Positions 1-4,580 of a stretch of DNA of 5,782 nucleotides are shown in pieces. A program made the position numbers and the translations under genes. This DNA is from an uncultured Eubacterium sp. (lineage in GTDB: Bacteria; Bacillota_A; Clostridia; Lachnospirales; Lachnospiraceae). The first letter of the stretch is position 1. Every line of letters starts with the position of its first letter. The stretch is from positions 1-5,782 of the forward strand of contig CANTHI010000259.1 of assembly GCA_947653505.1 (NCBI GenBank), read 5' to 3'. Under the pieces are notes generated by a model. It searched no databases, was not told the DNA's origin, and was given only the letters and a program-made list of their open reading frames with translations.

Positions 1-78
1 ACCCAATTTTTTCTGCAGGGATTCTGTAAGAAGCGTTAAAAACTGCTCATAATTCATGGCTATATTTTCTGTTTCCAT
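1..78 (-). CDS. DUF5688-like protein, N-terminal fragment (runs off the left edge)
   Basis: An open frame begins with ATG at 76-78 and stays open for 26 codons to the window edge. It reads METENIAMNYEQFLTLLTES and continues LQKKLG. The start is supported by an AAAGGA Shine-Dalgarno sequence about 7 bases upstream (around 86-91). The pattern MNYEQF...L...L...LG resembles the opening of the DUF5688 family, whose members begin with a short helix of the form NYEEF...L...L. DUF5688 proteins are of unknown function and are common on mobile elements of gut Clostridia. The gene lies 43 bases after the stop of the Rad52-like gene on the same strand, so it is probably the next operon gene. A second in-frame ATG at codon 8 lacks a ribosome binding site. 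Only 26 residues are visible, so the family assignment is tentative. Confidence 0.5.
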   Translation of the reverse strand, partial: METENIAMNYEQFLTLLTESLQKKLG

Positions 79-121
79 AGATTTTTCCTTTCTCTGGCTT
101 AACATAAGTATGTGATCTATC

Positions 122-883
122 TTATGCTGCACTTCCAGCAGATTTTGTTTTTCCAAGTGCTTTCATTACCTTCTGGTATAATTCCGCTGATATATTCTGC
201 GGCTCTTCAAAACCATATCTTTTCTTTACAGTATCTATTGTGACACCCGTACGCTGCAGTTCAGACTGTAAGTTATGCATCTGCTGGTCTGTAATTCCGG
301 ATGCAGGATATGGTTCGGCGGTTTTTGTCTGTGCGCTTTCATCATTCAGGATTCCGGATGCATCTGCTGCGGGACTGAGCTGGTAAACCAGCTTCCCGTT
401 CCGGGTATTGTTTATGATTGCAAGCGAAATGATTTCCCTGTCACTGCCATACCCGATGGATGCCACGGAAAAACGGTCAGTGCAGTAATGCTTCCCGTCC
501 TTCTTTCTGATCTCTGCATCTTTGGAGGATACCCATATAAATGGGGCTGAATACAGTTCCCTGCCGATCCCCCAGTTAAAGCAGGCCCTTTTGAAACTGT
601 CAGATGCCTGCGATTTTTCTTTTTCATAATTCCTGACAGTGCCTACATCCTGTTTGGCCACCCAGCGTCCGGATTCTGCATCATACACTTCCACGGTGCA
701 GTACAGGTTCCCATTGATACACTGATGGGTCCGCTGCCATTCGAACTTCCCGAAGGTTTCATCCAGAATGCGCTGGTCCACCCTTGCGTCTTTATATAAC
801 AGGATATCCAGTCCGTTTTCACTTACTGATGTAGGCCGGCATTCGATTTCATCTGCCCGCAGCAGCCGTATCTGTTTTTCCAT
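122..883 (-). CDS. Rad52/Rad22 (Sak-type) single-strand annealing protein
   Basis: A 253-residue protein starting at ATG 881-883, preceded by AAAGGAAAGGAA. The open frame continues upstream to 1153, but that part overlaps the yqaJ 3' end and lacks an RBS. Family evidence is the core FEWQRTH...NGNLYCTVEVYD (residues 47-68) followed by YEKEKSQASDSFKRACFNWGIG (86-107) and RELY (108-111). The last part matches the Rad52/Sak signature of a K-x-A-x-(T/S)-D-x-(L/F)-K-R-A helix followed by an aromatic/glycine turn. Residues 175-195 look like a flexible linker. Residues 196-245 (ITDQQMHNLQ...VKKRYGF...AELYQKVMKAL) form a small helical C-terminal domain. In the known family this protein coats ssDNA and anneals complementary strands in phage or ICE recombination, normally with an exonuclease that makes 3' tails. 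The exonuclease partner lies directly upstream but is broken. No promoter is visible, so it probably depends on upstream transcription. Confidence 0.85.
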   Translation of the reverse strand: MEKQIRLLRADEIECRPTSVSENGLDILLYKDARVDQRILDETFGKFEWQRTHQCINGNLYCTVEVYDAESGRWVAKQDVGTVRNYEKEKSQASDSFKRACFNWGIGRELYSAPFIWVSSKDAEIRKKDGKHYCTDRFSVASIGYGSDREIISLAIINNTRNGKLVYQLSPAADASGILNDESAQTKTAEPYPASGITDQQMHNLQSELQRTGVTIDTVKKRYGFEEPQNISAELYQKVMKALGKTKSAGSAA

Positions 884-923
884 AATAACCGGTTCCTTTC
901 CTTTGTATCTGCTTTCTGGCATT

Positions 924-963
924 AAAATAAGCAGGAAACGCTGTAATGTGCGCTCCTGCTTAT
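924..963 (-). terminator. Terminator-like hairpin between yqaJ remnant and Rad52-like gene
   Basis: Arms ATAAGCAGGA (minus strand 963-954) and TCCTGCTTAT (936-927) are perfectly complementary over 10 bp. An inner CGC/GCG pairing (952-950 with 941-939) extends the stem to an 8-base loop. The 3' arm is followed by a short T run (UAUUUU in RNA). The shape suits a rho-independent terminator for leftward transcription. However, the intact Rad52-like gene starts only 41 bases downstream with no promoter in between, so a partial terminator, attenuator or RNA-stability/processing hairpin is equally possible. Confidence 0.5.
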
Positions 964-998
964 GAAATGTAACGGCCTGGCAGAAACAGCATCCGTTC

Positions 999-1595
999 TT
1001 ATGCTGCCCTGACCGTAAAACGTCTGTAACTGGATACCTGTATATAATCCCTGTAGATTTCAGGCAGTTCCTCTCTGAGGCGTTTTGCATCCAGCCTCTG
1101 CGATGAGACATTGCTCCATGTAATGCGGTATCTGTCACTGGCCGCGCGTTCATGGTCTTTCATGAACAGCTTCACTTCCTGTTCGATCTGCTTCTAATGA
1201 AGCGGGATATTCCTGTCTTTCCATTTACCGGCATTGTATGCGCTGGCAGTCTTGCATTCCAGACCGGCATCTTCGCCGGTCACAAGCCTGTCCACGTCTG
1301 CGATCATAAACGGATGCTCCACGCTGCGGTACATATAATTGGAACGCCTTACCTTTAAGCCGGTTGCTTCCGTAAAACGCTTTGCAACATAATCTTCCAG
1401 ATCATGCCCGATGCGGGTAGCTTCATTGTCTGTTTCTTCAATTTCATCTGCTGTCTTATCATAAAACACTTTCATCGGACTGCTGTACGGGTTCAGTCCG
1501 CATAAGGCGCCTGCATCTGAACCGCCGATCCCTGTTTTTCTCAGCCGCAGCCATTCCTCCCTGTCCGTTCCTGCTGTCGGTATCTTTTCATACAT
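999..1595 (-). pseudogene. YqaJ-family (lambda-exo-like) recombination exonuclease, internally deleted with in-frame TAG
   Basis: The frame starts at ATG 1593-1595 (GAGGAAA upstream; an in-frame TTG at 1617-1619 is a weaker start). Residues 1-133 give the N-terminal half of a YqaJ viral recombinase: WLRLRKTGIGGSDAG (15-29), NPY..P..V (35-43), GHDLEDYVAKRF (63-74), FMIADVDRLV (96-105) and LECKTASAYNAGKW (112-125). The last two hold the probable PD-(D/E)xK residues D102, E113 and K115. After NIPLH comes TAG (1194-1196). The same frame then stays open for 64 codons: KQIEQEVKLFMKDHERAA, then YRITWSNVSSQRLDAKRL, EELPEIY and FTVRAA, ending at TAA 999-1001. This is the usual YqaJ C-terminus. The family is typically around 300 residues, so roughly 100 or more from the middle are missing, including the region after the ECK motif where a conserved Gln motif lies. 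The protein is therefore expected to be inactive. Confidence 0.85.
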
Positions 1596-1621
1596 GGTAT
1601 TTTCCTCACTTTCCTTCAATC

Positions 1622-1639
1622 CCTGACATTTATATCAGG
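1622..1639 (-). promoter_or_regulatory. Small intercistronic hairpin over the DUF932 stop codon
   Basis: In minus-strand RNA, CCUGAUA pairs with UGUCAGG around a UAAA tetraloop, giving 7 bp with one U-G wobble. The wobble would be an A-C mismatch in plus-strand RNA, which favours a minus-strand transcript structure. The DUF932 TGA stop (1635-1637) sits in the 5' arm, and the exonuclease RBS follows about 15 bases later. No T run follows, so it is not a terminator. It could modulate translation of the downstream gene or RNA stability. It is short and may be chance. Confidence 0.3.
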
Positions 1640-2567
1640 CAGATTTTACAAGCTGGCAGGCCCTGTCAATCAGCGGGTTGCCGTCAACTGTGCGGCTGAA
1701 CAGGTTTTCACTGTAATTAGCCGTCCTGCGCAGGGGGCTGCTGTGTGTCGCAAAGTCGGATACCGCATTGATAAAACGGTAGGCGTTGCTTCCAACTTTC
1801 TGCAGGTCAGGCGCATCATAATAACGCCGCTCCATATCCCTCCGCAGCCGGAGTGTATTCCTGCCCTGTGCCAGTGTCGGCTCCTTTTCCATCGGAAGGA
1901 GGATTTCTATATATTCTTTTACCTGCTGGTCTGTAAGTTCAGAATTTCTCAGAGCTTCAATTTCCCTGCCGGGTTTATCCATATATTCCTCTGCGCGGAA
2001 AAGTGCATCAGCAGCCTCCTGCATTTTTCCACTGATATCCCCTGTGTGGTTCATGCTCCAGCTGCGCTTTGCGGTATTCAGCGCAAGGTTCAGTGTATTG
2101 TTGCATACCACCCTGATTGGTGTCACAGCAACCCGTACCGCCCCTGAGCCGTCATGCGTATTGCTGAATACAAGGTATGGTGAAATGCGTTCCCCCGTAA
2201 TGATATATTCCTCTGGAAGCCTTGCAGGCATCCATACCTTTTTCCCCTTCTGCAGTGATCCGGCGGTTTCATAGCGGACACCTTTTCCAGGCAGTGCATC
2301 CGTAAAAGCAAACGCTTTCCTGTTCTGGATTACCCTGTACCGGTCCGTCACCACACTCAGCACCTGCCCGTCTGAATCCCTGACATTCGCTTTGTATCCG
2401 GGCACCTGAATCCGGCCTTCGGTATAAATGTCTTTCTGCAGCACCTGCCAGTCCAGGCCTGCCAGCCATAACGCTTTTTCTGATGTCGGCGCTTCCTGAA
2501 TCCTTACACCCAGCCCGTGCCACGGTTTTTCCCCCGTGTAAAACATACTTTCAACATCTGCTGCCAT
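1635..2567 (-). CDS. DUF932 (TIGR03299-type) phage/plasmid-associated protein
   Basis: A 310-residue protein starting at ATG 2565-2567 behind a near-ideal AAAAGGAGG Shine-Dalgarno sequence. The family signature KPWHGLG is at residues 14-20. It is followed by the usual elements: LDWQVLQKDIYT (38-49), VVTDRYRVIQNRKAFAF (72-88), GSLQKGKKVWMPARLP (103-118), YLVFSNTHDGSGAVRVAVTP (131-150) and IRVVCNNTLNLAL (151-163). The C-terminal half is helical, with NAYRFINAVSDFATHSSPLR at 261-280. Length and motif order fit a full-length DUF932 member. The molecular role of the family is unknown. It is found on plasmids, ICEs and phages, often beside single-strand annealing proteins and exonucleases, which fits this context. 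It is probably the first gene of the block running to the Rad52-like gene; a candidate promoter lies just upstream. The sense strand looks more GC-rich than the rep or sbcC regions, suggesting a different origin. Confidence 0.85.
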   Translation of the reverse strand: MAADVESMFYTGEKPWHGLGVRIQEAPTSEKALWLAGLDWQVLQKDIYTEGRIQVPGYKANVRDSDGQVLSVVTDRYRVIQNRKAFAFTDALPGKGVRYETAGSLQKGKKVWMPARLPEEYIITGERISPYLVFSNTHDGSGAVRVAVTPIRVVCNNTLNLALNTAKRSWSMNHTGDISGKMQEAADALFRAEEYMDKPGREIEALRNSELTDQQVKEYIEILLPMEKEPTLAQGRNTLRLRRDMERRYYDAPDLQKVGSNAYRFINAVSDFATHSSPLRRTANYSENLFSRTVDGNPLIDRACQLVKSA

Positions 2568-2572
2568 TTTGT

Positions 2573-2584
2573 ATTCCTCCTTTT
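2573..2584 (-). promoter_or_regulatory. Strong Shine-Dalgarno sequence of the DUF932 gene
   Basis: AAAAGGAGGAAT on the minus strand ends 5 bases before the ATG at 2567. It is a near-perfect complement to the 16S rRNA tail and fixes the start codon. It resembles the one in front of the replication-initiator-like gene. Confidence 0.75.
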
Positions 2585-2597
2585 ATTGGCTTTTTGT

Positions 2598-2627
2598 ATT
2601 ATTACAGAGGGTTAATATATATTTCAA
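2598..2627 (-). promoter_or_regulatory. Candidate sigma-70-type promoter for DUF932 operon
   Basis: On the minus strand TTGAAA (2627-2622) is followed after 18 bases by AATAAT (2603-2598), each one mismatch from consensus. A 15-base alternative to TGTAAT (2606-2601) also exists. The implied transcript would start near 2590 and reach the DUF932 RBS within about 10 bases. It lies in the 79-base gap between the HTH gene and DUF932. The region is AT-rich, so a chance match is possible. Confidence 0.4.
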
Positions 2628-2646
2628 AATGCAGCCAGACGGATTT

Positions 2647-2829
2647 TTATAAGTATCTGGGATTCAGCTGATCAAATATATTGCGTGGAATCTTGTACCT
2701 CCTGCCGAATCTGATTGCAGGAATCTGCTGCGTTTTTATCATCCGGTATGCTGTGGAAGTGCTGATTTGCAGCCTTTCACAAAATTCATTTACTGTCATA
2801 TAAGAGTCATTATCAGATATTGGATGCAT
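2647..2829 (-). CDS. Excisionase-family small HTH DNA-binding protein
   Basis: A 60-residue protein starting at ATG 2827-2829, with GAAAGGAA about 7 bases upstream. Residues 10-55 form a single MerR-like/HTH_17 winged helix: YMTVNEFCERLQISTSTAYR (10-29) is the helix-turn-helix. It is followed by MIKTQQIPAIRFGRRYKIPR (30-49), the IPA-x-R-x-GRR-x-(K/R)-I-P wing strand typical of Xis/excisionase-family entries. Such proteins bind DNA near attachment sites or replication genes and act as recombination directionality factors or small regulators. No integrase is visible in the window, so an excision role cannot be confirmed; a copy-control or transcriptional role beside rep is equally possible. The gene lies 86 bases after the rep-like stop codon and 79 bases before DUF932, on the same strand. 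Confidence 0.8.
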   Translation of the reverse strand: MHPISDNDSYMTVNEFCERLQISTSTAYRMIKTQQIPAIRFGRRYKIPRNIFDQLNPRYL

Positions 2830-2915
2830 AATGGATTCCTTTCTGAATATTATATATTTTTTATGCTCATGATAAGATTTGCATATTACAGAATTGTTAT
2901 GGGCTGGCTTTTTTG

Positions 2916-4130
2916 CTAGTCATTTACGTTATGTGTCCTGATATAGACGACAGGATTTTCAAAGAAATCTGCTTTCCAGGAATCACGGAGCGTAATTGGC
3001 GATATCCCAAGATCATTAAAATATTTTCTAAAACAGAATATTTTCTCTGGCGGCAGGATACCATATGCATCTGAAAGATCTGTATTCCGCGCCTGATTTA
3101 CCATCTGTATCATGGTGTCTTTCGTGGCTCTGTGGTGGTTTTCGGCTTTTTCAATAAGTTCGACTGCCCTGCTGTATTTCACAAATTTCCCTTTTCCATA
3201 CAGACCTTCCAGATATTTTGTGAAAATATCCGATCCTATTATTTCTGCGGAACTGATCAGGTCTGTCGGGACATCGCAGCCATATTTTTTTCTGAGGTAA
3301 ATATTTTTACGGCTGCAGGTACGCAGTTCAAAGCGAATCTGCCCTTTTGCACGTTCTATTTCCCCTGCATCGTAGCGGGCACTGTGTTCCAGCATTTGAG
3401 GATGCTTGAGATAAACAGACAATGTTTCTAATGTATAACTGTCTGCTGACCGGTTGATAAAACGGACTTCATTTGGCGGATGCATACGCCTGTGTGATTT
3501 TGGGCTTACAGGCATAAACCTGGAACGCAGCCCCATGTAAAATCCTCCTTTACACAGCAGTTTTAAATATTTTTCTGCCAGATACTGATCGCCCGGATTA
3601 ATATTTGCGCATATGTCAAGTCTTTTTATAAAAGCCCTTTCCAGATCATTTTGCTGAAAGCCGTATGGTTTGAATACACTGATTAATGCAGGCATAATAT
3701 TTTCCAGCTCATCGCATGGAACAATACGGATATATTTATTATCAGGAAAATCCAGAAGTATTCTTGGATTTACACGGAAAGTAATGCTGTATTCAACATT
3801 ACAGATATATGTCCCATATAAAAGATAATTTTTTTTCACCATACAAATATCTGATATTCCCAGTCTGAAAAGATTTTCATTATCATAACAGGTGAAATTG
3901 TTAGCATACTGGTAATTCTGACAATACTGGAAGTAGCTAAAATACAGCCGGTTCCGGTAATTCGTTCTTTTTTCATTATGTACACAGTATTTTTCCAAAA
4001 ACAGTTCGTATCTTCTTTGATTGTCCGGACTTAATGGCATCCGTATTTCAAATGTATGAATGGAATAAAAACTTTTTTTATGGCCCGCATTTTTTTCTTC
4101 TGCAATATGTGCTTCCTGTACACTGTCCAT
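2916..4130 (-). CDS. Probable rolling-circle-type replication initiation protein
   Basis: A 404-residue soluble protein starting at ATG 4128-4130 behind an AAAGGAGG Shine-Dalgarno sequence (4137-4144). There are no membrane segments. Two stretches suggest the Rep_trans/phage gene II-like replication initiator group: RLDICANI (residues 170-177), resembling the R-(I/L)-D-I strand, and QIRFELRTCSRKNIYLRKKY (264-283), resembling the R-(F/Y)-E-(L/I)-R strand followed by a Tyr-containing segment. The C-terminal RKYFNDLGISPITL (368-381) resembles a helical tail seen in such Reps. No H-x-H (HUH) motif is evident, which leans towards Rep_trans rather than a classic HUH relaxase. Tyr 278 and Tyr 283 are only candidates for the nicking residue. 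If correct, it would nick an origin on the circular form of the element to start replication. The neighbouring small HTH gene and DUF932 gene support a plasmid/ICE setting. The N-terminal 160 residues are not recognised. The family call is an inference; full-length integrity looks good. Confidence 0.55.
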   Translation of the reverse strand: MDSVQEAHIAEEKNAGHKKSFYSIHTFEIRMPLSPDNQRRYELFLEKYCVHNEKRTNYRNRLYFSYFQYCQNYQYANNFTCYDNENLFRLGISDICMVKKNYLLYGTYICNVEYSITFRVNPRILLDFPDNKYIRIVPCDELENIMPALISVFKPYGFQQNDLERAFIKRLDICANINPGDQYLAEKYLKLLCKGGFYMGLRSRFMPVSPKSHRRMHPPNEVRFINRSADSYTLETLSVYLKHPQMLEHSARYDAGEIERAKGQIRFELRTCSRKNIYLRKKYGCDVPTDLISSAEIIGSDIFTKYLEGLYGKGKFVKYSRAVELIEKAENHHRATKDTMIQMVNQARNTDLSDAYGILPPEKIFCFRKYFNDLGISPITLRDSWKADFFENPVVYIRTHNVND

Positions 4131-4136
4131 TCTTTT

Positions 4137-4248
4137 CCTCCTTTGTTTTTAATCTTATCTTTTATATGTTGTGTGTGTAGATTTGTATTTTTGGTTTTGT
4201 GTTTCTGTAGTTTTTTCGTTTGTATGGTATCTGCTGTTGTATGTATTA
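4137..4248 (-). promoter_or_regulatory. A/C-rich, G-poor leader upstream of the rep-like gene
   Basis: On the sense (minus) strand this leader is rich in A and C, and from about 4204 down to 4160 it contains no G at all, so it is predicted to be unstructured until the AAAGGAGG RBS at 4137-4144. A TATAAA (around 4167-4172) could be a -10 element, but no convincing -35 is present. The region probably contains the rep promoter and 5' UTR. No plus-strand gene with a plausible RBS is seen in it. Confidence 0.35.
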
Positions 4249-4284
4249 AAAGGCCCTAACCATTATATAGTGATTAGAACCTTT
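4249..4284 (-). terminator. Long wobble-containing hairpin, likely terminator of the chimeric gene
   Basis: In minus-strand RNA, AAAGGUUCUAAUCA pairs with UGGUUAGGGCCUUU over 14 positions around an 8-base AU-rich loop. Three of the pairs are G-U wobbles, and these would be A-C mismatches in plus-strand RNA, so the structure is selected, if at all, as a leftward transcript. It is followed by UUAAUAC, a weak U tract. It lies 45 bases after the stop of the sbcC/transglutaminase chimera and about 120 bases before the rep-like start. It could be the natural terminator of the former transglutaminase gene or a leader attenuator for rep. Confidence 0.5.
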
Positions 4285-4345
4285 GGCTTCTCATTTTATT
4301 TTGTGCTTTTCAATTCCTTTTGGCTTCTCTATTCTTCCTGTGCTT
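4282..4345. repeat. Degenerate direct repeat at the chimera/element boundary
   Basis: TTTGGCTTCTC occurs exactly at 4282-4292 and 4319-4329. The similarity continues for about 16 more bases in each copy, ending in the shared TGTGCTT (4302-4308 and 4339-4345). The two units are 37 bases apart start to start, with about 21 of 27 positions identical. The right copy covers the stop codon of the chimeric reading frame. The arrangement could be a decayed tandem duplication, or a recombination or insertion footprint. Confidence 0.5.
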
Positions 4346-4580
4346 GGTATGCATTTTTACTTAACTCAGGCCATCCCTCATAAACTACTCCAAGCCTTTC
4401 ATGTGAAATAATATGATTCTTTTCAAATGGTACTCCCTTAACCTTTGTTTCTGAACCAACTAAAAACCAATCTGTACTTATATTTTGGCTGCTTACTACA
4501 TCATTCCATGTTACATCTACTGCATACCATTTTTTATCTTCCATCTGAACATAATTCCAGATATGACATGATTCTTTTCC
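4329..4580 (-). other. Transglutaminase-like C-terminal fragment within the chimera
   Basis: The last roughly 80 residues of the chimeric frame match the end of a bacterial transglutaminase-like (papain-fold) domain. HIWNYVQ contains the probable catalytic His, and KKWYAVDVTWND contains the probable catalytic Asp. Next come DWFLVGS and KNHIISHERLG, and then YEGWPELSKNAY near the stop. The catalytic Cys, which normally lies N-terminal to the His segment, is missing. In Clostridia such domains usually belong to large secreted or cell-wall proteins, so their presence on a cytoplasmic SbcC coil makes no obvious functional sense. The join lies near 4570-4585, within SEEGKESCHIW. Confidence 0.7.

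Noticed and set aside
884..1153. A 90-residue N-terminal extension of the Rad52-like frame starting at ATG 1151-1153
   Set aside because: It overlaps the YqaJ C-terminal tail in another frame, has no RBS or family similarity, and the ATG at 881-883 has a good Shine-Dalgarno sequence and the proper family start.
1743..2523. Open frames on both strands inside the DUF932 gene
   Set aside because: They overlap a clear full-length gene and show no domain or RBS of their own.
2849..2877. TATAAT at 2849-2854 as a promoter for the small HTH gene
   Set aside because: The implied transcript start would fall in or next to the Shine-Dalgarno sequence, and the -35 region (TCTTAT) is poor; it is just AT-rich sequence.
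4056..4383. Plus-strand open frames across the rep leader that look hydrophobic
   Set aside because: The region is T/G-rich on the plus strand, the frames overlap two minus-strand genes, and no RBS precedes them.
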